The notes under the pieces: generated by a model
The model's input: only the letters and a program-made list of their open reading frames with translations
What the model was told of the DNA's origin: nothing
Databases searched by the model: none
Position numbers and translations under genes: made by a program
Part shown: one piece after another, positions 1-8,339 of the stretch
Numbering within the stretch: position 1 is the first letter of the stretch
Layout of the letters: each line of letters opens with the position of its first letter
Assembly (NCBI RefSeq): GCF_024170405.1
Contig: NZ_JALJYC010000001.1
Span: 116,659-180,658 of the forward strand
Direction of reading: 5' to 3'
Source: Neisseria perflava
Lineage (GTDB): Bacteria > Pseudomonadota > Gammaproteobacteria > Burkholderiales > Neisseriaceae
Length of the DNA stretch: 64,000 nt

Positions 1-2
1 AA

Positions 3-965
3 AACGTCGCCCGCAACTGGGCGCGCGCTTATCCCGCCGCCGTGTTGCAAAAGCGCGGTTTGTCCAAACACGAATGGGTGCACCACAGCGCCGCCGGTAT
101 GCAGGGCTTTGTGATGAACCTGCGCAGAAAGCCGTTTGACGACATCCGCGTGCGGCAGGCGATGGTGGAAAGTTTCGATTTTGAAAGCACCAACAGCCGC
201 CTGTTTTACGGCCTCTACCGCCGCAGCAACAGCTTTTTTACCAACAGCCCGATGGCGGCAAGCGGCAAACCGCAGGGCGCGGAGCTGGCCTTGCTGAACA
301 CGGTGCGCACACAGCTGCCGAGTGCCGTGTTCACGCAAAACGTGCCCGAGCCGCCGGTGGTCAATCCGCAAACCGGCGTGCGCCCGAACTTGCTTAAAGC
401 GCGCGCTTTGCTGTTGCAGGCCGGTTACCGCTATCAAAACGGCGTATTGGTGGACAAACAGGGCAAGCTGCTGGCGTTTGAATTTCTCAGCCCGAGCAAA
501 ACCTATGAGCGCGTGACCGCCAAATGGCAGCGCGATTTGGCGAAAATCGGTGTCACCATGACGGTGCGCGTGGTGGATTCGGCGGTGTACCAAAAGCGGA
601 TGAACGCGTTTGATTTTTATATGACGATTGTGGTGTACGCCAATTCCGACAGCCCGGGCAACGAGCAGACGGCCTATTTCGGCTGCGCCGCCGCCAAAAC
701 CGATGGCAGCCGCAACTGGGCGGGCGTATGCCAACCGGCGGTGGAAACCCTGCTCAAACGCTTTGAGAATTTCAGCAGCCGCAAAGAGCTGACCGTATCC
801 GCCCGCGCCCTTGACCGCGTGATACGCCATCAATATATCGTCGTGCCCAACTGGTATGCCGACAGATACCGCGTGGTGTACCGCGATACTTTGGGTATGC
901 CGCAAACCCTGCCGCTGTATTACAGCCCAATCGAATGGGCGTTGAGTACGGGTTGGCGCAAATAG
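3..965 (+). CDS. ABC transporter substrate-binding protein, family 5 (5' end outside window)
   Basis: The reading frame is open from the first bases of the window, so only the C-terminal 320 residues are present. The segment reads like the second half of a peptide/oligopeptide-binding protein of solute-binding family 5 (OppA/YejA type). It has the N-W...Y-P-A-A start of the last domain, M-N-x-R-x-x-P-F-D-D-x-R-V-R-Q-A near residue 45, and a late R-x-x-Y-W-type tail ending at ...IEWALSTGWRK. The family captures peptides or other small solutes in the periplasm for an ABC importer. The YejA-like tail suggests microcin C/oligopeptide-type uptake, but the ligand cannot be read from this fragment. 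A perfect DUS hairpin follows the stop codon. Confidence 0.82.
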   Translation, partial: NVARNWARAYPAAVLQKRGLSKHEWVHHSAAGMQGFVMNLRRKPFDDIRVRQAMVESFDFESTNSRLFYGLYRRSNSFFTNSPMAASGKPQGAELALLNTVRTQLPSAVFTQNVPEPPVVNPQTGVRPNLLKARALLLQAGYRYQNGVLVDKQGKLLAFEFLSPSKTYERVTAKWQRDLAKIGVTMTVRVVDSAVYQKRMNAFDFYMTIVVYANSDSPGNEQTAYFGCAAAKTDGSRNWAGVCQPAVETLLKRFENFSSRKELTVSARALDRVIRHQYIVVPNWYADRYRVVYRDTLGMPQTLPLYYSPIEWALSTGWRK

Positions 966-996
966 GGTTTGATGTTCGGATTGAGATTACAACAAA

Positions 997-1028
997 GCAA
1001 AGGCCGTCTGAATTCAGACGGCCTTTGC
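997..1028. terminator. Bidirectional DUS hairpin between solute-binding gene and prmA
   Basis: Two DUS copies meet head to head with no loop (AAAGGCCGTCTGAA then TTCAGACGGCCTTT), giving a perfect 32-base palindrome with a U-run on either strand. It lies between convergent genes, the usual position for DUS-based intrinsic terminators in Neisseria. Confidence 0.8.
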
Positions 1029-1055
1029 TTTTCAGAGAATCAAGGATTTGGACGG

Positions 1056-1946
1056 TTAGCGTTTGACACCGCTCAAACGTGCCCAGCCGTCGATGATTTC
1101 GGCCGGTTCGATGTTGAACCATTGGCTGTAAATTCTGCCCAGTTCGTCCACTTGCTCGTCTAAGAGGCCGGATAAGACAATGCGGCCGCCTTGTTTGGTG
1201 CGTCCGGCCAGCATTTCGCCCAGCATACGCAGCGGGTTGGCGAGGATGTTGGCAACGACAACATCAAATTGGCCTTCCGGCAGGGCATCGGGCAGGTAAA
1301 AATGCGCGTTGACCTGGTTTTGCGCGGCGTTGTCGTTGCTGGATTTGATGGCCTGCTCGTCGATGTCCACGCCGGTGGCGGAGCCTGCGCCCAGTTTCAG
1401 GGCGGCGATGGTCAGAATGCCGGAGCCGCAGCCGTAATCCAATACGCTTTCGCCGCCTTTCAATTCGCTGTCCAGCCATTGCAGGCACAGGCGAGTGGTT
1501 GGATGGCTGCCGGTGCCGAACGCCAGACCGGGGTCGAGTTGCAGATTGACGGCTTCGGGATCGGGGGCTTCATGCCAAGAGGGGGTAATCCACAGGCGGT
1601 TGGAAATCTGAATCGGGTCAAACTGGGATTGGGTCAGGCGTACCCAGTCTTGGTCATCGAGAATCTCGCGGCTGTAAGGCGGCGGTTCGTCAAAGCCGCA
1701 GTCGGCGGAGGCTTGGGCGACGATGGTGTCGGGTTCGTCTTCGTTGGCGATGATGGCGATGATTTTGCTTTGGTGCCAAATCTGCTCGGCCGGCATACCC
1801 GGCTCGCCGAAGATGGCCTGCTCGTTGTCCGTACCGGCATAAGCGTCTTCAAGGGCGGCGGAGAGTGCGCCGTGATCCATCAGGGCGTCGGAGAGGCGTT
1901 CGGCCAGGTTGTCGGTGACGGCGATGGTAATCTGTTGATAGGGCAT
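1056..1946 (-). CDS. prmA: Ribosomal protein L11 methyltransferase
   Basis: A 296-residue SAM-dependent methyltransferase that trimethylates ribosomal protein L11. The N-terminal recognition domain starts MPYQQITIAV. The catalytic domain has the SAM-binding signature V-L-D-Y-G-C-G-S-G-I-L-T-I-A-A, preceded by the PrmA motif D-P-G-L-A-F-G-T-G-S-H-P-T-T, and later N-I-L-A-N-P-L. The ATG at 1944-1946 was chosen because this is where homology begins; the upstream in-frame extension is DUS-derived (Met-Pro-Ser-Glu-Asn). It lies downstream of accC in the same direction but is separated from it by a terminator-form DUS pair. Confidence 0.93.
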   Translation of the reverse strand: MPYQQITIAVTDNLAERLSDALMDHGALSAALEDAYAGTDNEQAIFGEPGMPAEQIWHQSKIIAIIANEDEPDTIVAQASADCGFDEPPPYSREILDDQDWVRLTQSQFDPIQISNRLWITPSWHEAPDPEAVNLQLDPGLAFGTGSHPTTRLCLQWLDSELKGGESVLDYGCGSGILTIAALKLGAGSATGVDIDEQAIKSSNDNAAQNQVNAHFYLPDALPEGQFDVVVANILANPLRMLGEMLAGRTKQGGRIVLSGLLDEQVDELGRIYSQWFNIEPAEIIDGWARLSGVKR

Positions 1947-2090
1947 AATGGGTCTTTCTTTGGCTGAGGCCGTCAGAAAAAAGCGGGTCAACCGGTTTTC
2001 AGACGGCAAGGATGGTTTGGGCTTATATGTTTTAAGATAAGGCTGGTTTGGGGAAAAGCAAGGGTGGAACGGGTATGCCGCTGCGCAGAC

Positions 2091-2144
2091 AAAGGCCGTC
2101 TGAAAAGCAAAAACGGTATCGTTCTACATTTCAGACGGCCTTTT
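2091..2144 (-). terminator. DUS-pair terminator after accC
   Basis: AAAGGCCGTCTGAA and TTCAGACGGCCTTTT arms are separated by about 27 bases, in the geometry that leaves U-runs outside the stem. It directly follows the accC stop and precedes prmA, so it should end the accBC transcript. Confidence 0.65.
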
Positions 2145-2158
2145 CAGCCTGTTAAGGC

Positions 2159-3526
2159 TTATTTTTCTTTATCCAGCTTGGCTTTGCGCTCTTCCAGCCA
2201 GTGTTCCAGATAGTGAATGCTCACGCCGCCTTCGGAGAAGCCCGGATCGCGGAACAAATCGCGGTGCAGCGGGGTATTGGTTTTGATGCCGGTAATCGCC
2301 AGCTCTGCCAGCGCCACGCGCATTTTCGCCATCGCCTGCTCGCGGGTTTTGCCGTGTACGCAGATTTTACCGATTAGGCTGTCGTAGTTGGGCGGAATGC
2401 GGTAGCCTTGATAAATGTGGCTGTCCACGCGCACGCCCGGGCCGCCTGGCAGGTGGCAGGAGTCAATCAGGCCGGGGCTGGGAATAAAGTTGTACGGGTC
2501 TTCGGCATTGATACGGCACTCAAAAGCATGGCCGTCCAACACAATATCTTCCTGCGTGTATTGCAACGGCAGGCCGGCGGCTACGCGCAGCTGCTCTTGC
2601 ACAATATCCACGCCGCTGATGAGCTCGGTGATAGGGTGTTCGACCTGTACGCGGGTGTTCATCTCGATAAAGAAAAACTCGCCGTCTTCATACAGAAATT
2701 CAAACGTACCCGCGCCGCGATAACCGATACGCTTACACGCTTCTACGCAGGCTGCACCGATTTTGGCACGCTCTTCGGGCGTAATGCCGGGTGCAGGCGC
2801 TTCTTCGATGACTTTTTGGTGGCGGCGCTGCATGGAGCAGTCGCGCTCGCCTAGATAAATCGCGTTGCCGTGTTCATCGGCCAAAACTTGGATTTCCACG
2901 TGGCGCGGGCGTTGCAGATAACGCTCCATATACACCATCGGATTGCCGAACGCAGCACCGGCTTCAGTTTTGGTCATTTCCACCGAGCGCAGCAGGTCTT
3001 CTTTTTTCTCCACCACGCGCATACCGCGCCCGCCGCCGCCGCCGGAGGCTTTGATGATGACGGGAAAACCGACTTGGTCGGCGATTTTCAGAATTTCCGC
3101 TTCATCGTCGGGTAGCGCGCCTTCAGAACCGGGCACGCAAGGTACGCCCGCTTCAATCATGGCGTGTTTGGCGGAAACTTTGTCGCCCATCAAGCGGATG
3201 GTTTCGGCGCGCGGGCCGATGAAGGTAAAGCCGGATTCTTCCACCTGCTCGGCAAAGTCGGCGCGTTCGGCCAAGAAGCCGTAACCCGGGTGGATGGCGT
3301 CGGCGCCGGTTACTTCGGCGGCGGCGATGATGGCGGGAATCAGCAGGTAGCTTTGCGGGGAGGGTGCCGAGCCGATACAGACGGATTCGTCGGCCAGCTT
3401 GACATGCAGGCTGTCTTTGTCGGCCTCGGAGTGGACGGCGACAGTGGCAATGCCCATTTCGCGGCAGGCGCGTAAAATGCGCAGCGCGATTTCACCACGG
3501 TTGGCGATGAGTACTTTTTTCAACAT
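2159..3526 (-). CDS. accC: Biotin carboxylase subunit of acetyl-CoA carboxylase
   Basis: A 455-residue ATP-grasp enzyme that carboxylates biotin on AccB in the first committed step of fatty-acid synthesis, in the cytoplasm. Visible signatures are the N-terminal K-V-L-I-A-N-R-G-E-I-A-L-R, the glycine-rich ATP loop K-A-S-G-G-G-G-G-R-G-M near residue 160, G-E-R-D-C-S-M-Q-R-R-H-Q-K, and the catalytic E-M-N-T-R-V-Q-V-E-H near residue 290. Length is typical. It follows accB across a 129-base gap holding a single DUS and an inside-out DUS pair; the latter lacks a U-run, so co-transcription with accB is expected. Confidence 0.97.
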   Translation of the reverse strand: MLKKVLIANRGEIALRILRACREMGIATVAVHSEADKDSLHVKLADESVCIGSAPSPQSYLLIPAIIAAAEVTGADAIHPGYGFLAERADFAEQVEESGFTFIGPRAETIRLMGDKVSAKHAMIEAGVPCVPGSEGALPDDEAEILKIADQVGFPVIIKASGGGGGRGMRVVEKKEDLLRSVEMTKTEAGAAFGNPMVYMERYLQRPRHVEIQVLADEHGNAIYLGERDCSMQRRHQKVIEEAPAPGITPEERAKIGAACVEACKRIGYRGAGTFEFLYEDGEFFFIEMNTRVQVEHPITELISGVDIVQEQLRVAAGLPLQYTQEDIVLDGHAFECRINAEDPYNFIPSPGLIDSCHLPGGPGVRVDSHIYQGYRIPPNYDSLIGKICVHGKTREQAMAKMRVALAELAITGIKTNTPLHRDLFRDPGFSEGGVSIHYLEHWLEERKAKLDKEK

Positions 3527-3609
3527 AATGATTTTCCTGTGGTTTCAGACGGCCTTTGTGCAAACAGACCTGCGGCAGACACCATGCGCCCGCCGGGAGG
3601 GAGCACAGA

Positions 3610-3652
3610 CGTTTTCAGACGGCCTTTTGCGGGAAAAGGCCGTCTGAAAACG
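3610..3652. repeat. Inside-out DUS inverted pair between accB and accC
   Basis: Two DUS copies form a 19-bp perfect stem (arms 3610-3628 and 3634-3652) around a 5-base loop. They are oriented so that the T/A-rich ends lie in the 5' arm on both strands. Neither strand has a U-run after the 3' arm, so this is a strong hairpin without the features of an intrinsic terminator. Confidence 0.8.
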
Positions 3653-3655
3653 GGA

Positions 3656-4123
3656 TTATTCGATGATAAACAGCGGTTCGCCGTATTCGACCGGTAAGCC
3701 GTTTTCCACCAAAATGGCGGTTACAGTGCCGGATTTTTCCGCTTCGATTTCGTTCATCAGCTTCATGGCTTCGATGATACACAGGGTGTCACCAGCTTTC
3801 ACGCTTTGGCCGACTTCGACGAAAGCCGGAGTGTTCGGGCCGGGAGCACGGTAGAATGTGCCGACCATCGGTGATTTTTGCGCGTTGCTCAAATCAGGGC
3901 CGGCGGCAGCCGGTGCAGCGGGCGCCGGCGCAGCGGCGGCAGAAGCAGGCGCGGCAACCGGAGCGGGAGCAGCAGCGGCAGGCGCAGCGGCGGCGTAAAC
4001 TACGGGTTGCGTTGCGGTGGCGCGGGTAATGCGGACTTTTTCTTCGCCCTCGGTCACTTCGATTTCGGCAATACCGGATTCTTCAACCAAATCAATCAGT
4101 TTTTTCAGTTTGCGCAAATCCAT
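3656..4123 (-). CDS. accB: Biotin carboxyl carrier protein of acetyl-CoA carboxylase
   Basis: A 155-residue carrier. The N-terminal 35 residues (MDLRKLKKLIDLVEESG) form the dimerising region, followed by an Ala/Pro-rich flexible linker at about residues 40-75. The C-terminal biotinyl domain holds the modification motif I-I-E-A-M-K-L-M-N-E-I, the lysine being the biotin site. It delivers carboxybiotin from AccC to the carboxyltransferase AccAD. The start is supported by an AAGGA-type ribosome site. accB is the first gene of the accBC unit. Confidence 0.97.
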   Translation of the reverse strand: MDLRKLKKLIDLVEESGIAEIEVTEGEEKVRITRATATQPVVYAAAAPAAAAPAPVAAPASAAAAPAPAAPAAAGPDLSNAQKSPMVGTFYRAPGPNTPAFVEVGQSVKAGDTLCIIEAMKLMNEIEAEKSGTVTAILVENGLPVEYGEPLFIIE

Positions 4124-4475
4124 TTTTCATTCCTTGTTGAGACGGCGCAGCGGCCGTGTGATAGGGGTCTGGAGGTTTGACCATTCGGGGGTCGGCGCAT
4201 AAGGCGGAAGTTTCCAGCCCCATGCGGCAACGGAAAGAAGACGGCCAATCGACCGGATTTAATCGGACTATTTTCCCGAACTTGCTGGTAAATGTCCAGT
4301 AAAATCTGTAAAAAAGACAGAATTTGGCTGTAAAACGCGGATTTCGGAAAAGTGTGCCGGAAGCGTGCCGCTAAGAGAGCATTTATTCTAATTTATTGGT
4401 TTTAGAAGCAAAGAGGCCGTCTGAAAAAAGCAAACATGCGTATAATGGCGGCTGTTTTGTAAGATGAATATAAAG
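4124..4475. other. Gap between divergent accB and queA
   Basis: About 350 bases without a convincing gene. The half next to accB is presumably its leader; no clear -35/-10 pair was found there. The queA side has one DUS and a TATAAT box. The middle is AT-rich, with runs of T and A around 4290-4330. Confidence 0.5.
4418..4446 (+). promoter_or_regulatory. Probable queA promoter with a DUS over the -35 region
   Basis: A consensus -10 hexamer TATAAT lies at 4441-4446, about 30 bases before the chosen queA start. The position expected for the -35 box falls inside a DUS (4414-4425) and matches the consensus poorly. Inferred only. Confidence 0.4.
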
Positions 4476-5504
4476 ATGGACATTTCTGATTTTGATTTCG
4501 AACTGCCGGAAAAACTGATTGCGCAACATCCGCCCGAAGTGCGCGGCAGTAGCCGCTTACTGGTGGCTTTGCCAAACATGCCGTTGCAAGACAGGCATTT
4601 TGCCGACGTAGCGGACTACATCGAAGCGGGCGACGTGCTGGTGTTTAACAATACCAAAGTGATGAAGGCACGCCTCTTCGGGCAGAAAGCCAGCGGCGGC
4701 AAAATCGAAGCCTTGATTGAACGTGTGTTGGACAACCATACGGCGTTGGCGCATGTGCGCTCGTCCAAATCGCCCAAAGCGGGTACGGCATTATGCTTTG
4801 AAGGCGGTATTCAGGCCGAAATGGTGGAGCGGGTAGGCGAGCTGTTCTGCTTGCGTTTTGCGGGCGAACAAACGGTTTACGAGCTGTTGGAGCAAAACGG
4901 CTACTTGCCGCTGCCGCCGTATATCGAACGGGCGGCCGATGAAGATGACGACAGCCGCTATCAGACGGTATATGCCAAACATCAGGGCGCGGTTGCGGCG
5001 CCGACGGCGGGGCTGCATTTTACCGATGAATTGCTGGCGGCTTTACGCGCGCAGGGCGTGGTGACGGCGGAAGTGACCCTGCACGTCGGTGCGGGTACGT
5101 TCCAGCCTGTGCGCGAGGATAAGATTGAAGAGCATAAAATGCACAGCGAGTGGTTTAATGTGCCGTCTGAAACCGTGGCGGCGATTGAGGCGGCGCAGGC
5201 GCGCGGCAATAAAATCTGGTCGGTCGGCACGACTTCCATGCGCGCATTGGAATCGGCAGCGCGGCAAACCGGCCGTTTGCAGGCGGGTATGGGAGACACG
5301 GATATTTTTATTACGCCGGGCTATCGGTTTAATGTGATTGACCGCCTGATTACCAATTTCCATCTGCCCAAATCTACCTTGCTGATGTTGGTCAGTGCAT
5401 TTTCCGGAATGGAACACATTCGAGCGGTGTACCGCCACGGGGTTGAACAGGAATACCGCTTTTTCAGCTATGGCGATGCGATGGTATTGGGGCGTAAAGA
5501 CTAA
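4476..5504 (+). CDS. queA: S-adenosylmethionine:tRNA ribosyltransferase-isomerase
   Basis: A 342-residue enzyme that transfers and isomerises the ribosyl group of SAM onto 7-aminomethyl-7-deazaguanine in tRNA, forming epoxyqueuosine. Typical family blocks are F-D-F-E-L-P-E-K-L-I-A-Q-H-P near the N-terminus, V-F-N-N-T-K-V-M-K-A-R-L, A-A-P-T-A-G-L-H-F-T, L-H-V-G-A-G-T-F-Q-P-V and N-F-H-L-P-K-S-T-L-L-M-L-V-S-A-F. The ATG at 4476 matches where the family begins (MDISDFDF). An in-frame ATG at 4464 would add four residues; neither has a strong ribosome site. Confidence 0.95.
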   Translation: MDISDFDFELPEKLIAQHPPEVRGSSRLLVALPNMPLQDRHFADVADYIEAGDVLVFNNTKVMKARLFGQKASGGKIEALIERVLDNHTALAHVRSSKSPKAGTALCFEGGIQAEMVERVGELFCLRFAGEQTVYELLEQNGYLPLPPYIERAADEDDDSRYQTVYAKHQGAVAAPTAGLHFTDELLAALRAQGVVTAEVTLHVGAGTFQPVREDKIEEHKMHSEWFNVPSETVAAIEAAQARGNKIWSVGTTSMRALESAARQTGRLQAGMGDTDIFITPGYRFNVIDRLITNFHLPKSTLLMLVSAFSGMEHIRAVYRHGVEQEYRFFSYGDAMVLGRKD

Positions 5505-5523
5505 TTAAAAGGTAATTATGTTG

Positions 5524-5570
5524 AAAAGGCCGTCTGAATAAATTTTCTTTTATTCAGACGGCCTTTTTAT
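5524..5570. terminator. Bidirectional DUS hairpin between queA and wzc
   Basis: AAAAGGCCGTCTGAATAAA and TTTATTCAGACGGCCTTTTT arms around a short loop, with U-runs on both sides. It separates convergent queA and the end of the polysaccharide block. Confidence 0.8.
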
Positions 5571-5588
5571 ATCGACTTTACGGGTCGT

Positions 5589-7781
5589 TTAGCTTTTGGT
5601 GTTTTTTGCATACTTTTTGGCGTATTTCCTGCCTTCTTCGGTATTGCGATAACCGGCATAGCTGTAATAATCATAGCTGCTGCCCGCTTCACGCTGCATA
5701 CCGTTGAGGATAACGCCTTTGATGCTGACTTTGCTTTGTTGCAAACGATCGACGCTGGTGTCCAACTCTTGTGCTGTGGTGTAGCCATAGCGAGCCACCA
5801 TCAAGGTTGTGCCGGCATATTGGCCGACAATGGCGGCATCGGTGACAGCCAAAATCGGCGGCGTATCAATGATGACGTAATCGTATTTTTCCGAAGCGTA
5901 AGCGACCAATTCGCTGAAACGCTTGTCCATCAGCAGCTCAGACGGTTTTTTCGGATAACCGCCGTTGGAAATCAGGCTGAGGTTTTCTACATTGGTGGCT
6001 TGAACAGCTTTCGCCGGTGAAATGTTACCGGACAAAATATCAACCAAACCTGAACCGGTATTCATGCCAAACATTTGTTCCAAATAACCCTTACGCATGT
6101 CGGTGTCAATCAGCAAAACGGTTTTGCCGGATTGGGCGATAACGGTAGCTAAGTTAGCGGAAATAAAGGATTTACCTGCTTCCGGCGCCGCACCGGTAAT
6201 CATCAATACATTATTTTTAGCCTCCATCATGGAGAAATAAATGTTAGTACGCAGTGCGCGGATGGCTTCGACGGCGATATCGGTTGGATCGTCTTCCGCG
6301 AGCAGGTAATTGGTGCGGTTGGCTAAAGATTTGAGTTTATTGGTGCGTACGTCGCGTTTTTGTTGCACTTTAGACAGCGGTACCAAAGCCGATACTTCCA
6401 GATCCAATTCTTCGATTTCATCAATGGAATTAATGGTCGGACGCGGACGGTTACGCATCAAAATCCAAACGGCCATCAACGCAGCCGCGCCCAGCGCGCT
6501 TAACAGCGTGATGATTTTTTTGCGCGGCGCAACCGGAATTTCCGGCTCAATGGCGTAATCGACAATGCGCACGTTACCCTGCGCACTGGCGCGCATGATG
6601 TTTAGTTCTTGCTGTTTGCCCAGCAGTTGCACGTAAGTGGCCTGATTGGTATCCACATCACGAGTCAGGCGGATGACTTCCTGTTGGGTATTGGGCAACT
6701 CGGCGATTTGTTGGTTAATTTTGTTCTTGGCATTTTCCAATACGGTCAATTTATCCAATACCGCTTTATAAGAAGGATGTTCGGGCGTATAGAGTTCTGC
6801 CAGACCAGCTTCTTCGGTGCGCAACAGGGTAATCTGGGTTTCAATGGAAGTCAGGCTTTCCAATGCTCCTTTAGATTCCAAAGGAATATCCAGAGAACCG
6901 GTTTTTTCACGATAATCGTTCAAACGGTTTTCCGCTTCTTGCAAACGCTCTTTCAAGCGGGGCAACTCTTCGCTGATAAAGGCTAAGCCGCTGGAGGCCA
7001 CTTGTACGTCACGTTCGCGGTTTTGACCCACATAATTGTCGGCAATACTGTTTAACACGCGGGTAGTTTTTTCCGGATCGGTACCGTTGTAAGTCAGATT
7101 AATAATCGGACTGGTTTTGCCCTTGCTGATTACGCCCAAGTTCTTTTTGACGTTTTCAATCGCATTTAGGGTCGAATATTTGGTTAATACGAAATCTTGA
7201 CCAGGCTCAGCCAAAATCGTATCAATTTTTAAAACGGTGTCTTTGTCAATTTTTAAAGCTGTACCAACGCGGCCTTCAACGGTTTTGTCATCTGGCAGGG
7301 TCAGGGTATAGGTTTTGCTGTCTTTAACTGTCAAGGCAAATGGCTCGTTCAGCCATTTTTCTCGTACATGAAAATCAGAAATTTTCAGTTCAGGTTTGAC
7401 CCCACCGCCTAAGTTATAGAATAAGCGCCCTAAGATAGGGAAAAATTTAGGTGTGACCTGTTGATCCAGTTGCAAATCATCAACGGTTTTGTTGATAACC
7501 AAACGAGATTGCACCAAATCCACCTCAGCTTCAGAAGGTGATTGATCCGTAGAAAAAATACTGTTGATTTCTGTCAGGATCTGGTTTTGTTTGGTTTCGA
7601 TTTCCAGCATGGCGTCCGCACGGTAAACAGGCGTGGCACTCAGGCTGTACAGGGCACCAAGAACACCGCCTGCCAGCAAAGCTAGGGCAAGCTTGGTTTT
7701 ATGCGACCACAGACTGCGGAATTGCTGACCCAGGTCGATTTCGTCATGATTATTGGGTGCTGATGCGGTTTGTTTGCTCAT
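5589..7781 (-). CDS. wzc: Wzc-type polysaccharide co-polymerase and tyrosine autokinase
   Basis: A 730-residue inner-membrane protein. The first half is a Wzz-type chain-length domain between two membrane segments (about residues 31-50 and 420-440) with a coiled-coil-rich periplasmic region. The second half is a BY-kinase: Walker A G-A-A-P-E-A-G-K-S, Walker A' V-L-L-I-D-T-D-M-R-K-G, Walker B V-I-I-D-T-P-P. It ends in a tyrosine cluster (S-Y-D-Y-Y-S-Y-A-G-Y). Such proteins control chain length and export of Wzy-dependent capsule or exopolysaccharide by cycles of tyrosine phosphorylation. The adjacent phosphatase (wzb) and outer-membrane channel (wza) support the role. It is the last gene of the block. 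Confidence 0.93.
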   Translation of the reverse strand: MSKQTASAPNNHDEIDLGQQFRSLWSHKTKLALALLAGGVLGALYSLSATPVYRADAMLEIETKQNQILTEINSIFSTDQSPSEAEVDLVQSRLVINKTVDDLQLDQQVTPKFFPILGRLFYNLGGGVKPELKISDFHVREKWLNEPFALTVKDSKTYTLTLPDDKTVEGRVGTALKIDKDTVLKIDTILAEPGQDFVLTKYSTLNAIENVKKNLGVISKGKTSPIINLTYNGTDPEKTTRVLNSIADNYVGQNRERDVQVASSGLAFISEELPRLKERLQEAENRLNDYREKTGSLDIPLESKGALESLTSIETQITLLRTEEAGLAELYTPEHPSYKAVLDKLTVLENAKNKINQQIAELPNTQQEVIRLTRDVDTNQATYVQLLGKQQELNIMRASAQGNVRIVDYAIEPEIPVAPRKKIITLLSALGAAALMAVWILMRNRPRPTINSIDEIEELDLEVSALVPLSKVQQKRDVRTNKLKSLANRTNYLLAEDDPTDIAVEAIRALRTNIYFSMMEAKNNVLMITGAAPEAGKSFISANLATVIAQSGKTVLLIDTDMRKGYLEQMFGMNTGSGLVDILSGNISPAKAVQATNVENLSLISNGGYPKKPSELLMDKRFSELVAYASEKYDYVIIDTPPILAVTDAAIVGQYAGTTLMVARYGYTTAQELDTSVDRLQQSKVSIKGVILNGMQREAGSSYDYYSYAGYRNTEEGRKYAKKYAKNTKS

Positions 7782-7865
7782 CAGTAAAACTTTCTATCTA
7801 ACTAAACTTGGATTAATACAGAATCACTATTGATGGATTCTGTCATTTTGACCGGTAGAAGCCAA

Positions 7866-8306
7866 TCAGGACTGTCCGGTTAATTTTTGTACCCAGCTGT
7901 CGGCTGCTTCATCCAGTTGCTGATAAACAGCCTCAAACATCTCGGCGCTTTGGTGAAATGGGTCGGGTATGCTTTTTTTAGGCATCCATTGCGCAAAAAG
8001 CATGGTTTTGCTGCGTGCCGAAGGTTGGATATCTGCGACGCTGTCGATATGTTCCGGCTCCATCACCAATATCAAATCAGCCTGGTCACACATTTCCGGC
8101 GTTAATTGCCGGGCAGTATGACCGGCCACAACAACACCGTGTGCCAATGCTGTCTTAATGGCTTGAAAGTCGGCATCTTTGCCAACCAATGCTTTTATCC
8201 CTGCTGAGATAATATGCTGTTTGGGTAATTTCTGCTGCAAAATCCGTTCGGCAGTCGGAGAACGGCAGATGTTGCCGACACATACAACAAGAATATTTTG
8301 GAACAT
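7866..8306 (-). CDS. wzb: Low-molecular-weight protein tyrosine phosphatase (Wzb type)
   Basis: A 146-residue cytoplasmic phosphatase with the P-loop V-C-V-G-N-I-C-R-S-P-T near the N-terminus (C-x5-R-S, catalytic cysteine first) and the general-acid loop I-P-D-P-F-H near residue 115. Members beside a Wzc kinase dephosphorylate its C-terminal tyrosine cluster. The gene lies 33 bases downstream of wza and 84 bases upstream of wzc, all in one direction. Confidence 0.94.
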   Translation of the reverse strand: MFQNILVVCVGNICRSPTAERILQQKLPKQHIISAGIKALVGKDADFQAIKTALAHGVVVAGHTARQLTPEMCDQADLILVMEPEHIDSVADIQPSARSKTMLFAQWMPKKSIPDPFHQSAEMFEAVYQQLDEAADSWVQKLTGQS

Positions 8307-8339
8307 AGTTTCAGGTAGTTAAAAGGTTATAGAATCAAA

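Noticed and set aside
1191..1967. Open frame antisense to prmA
   Set aside because: Gly/Val-rich shadow of prmA without motifs.
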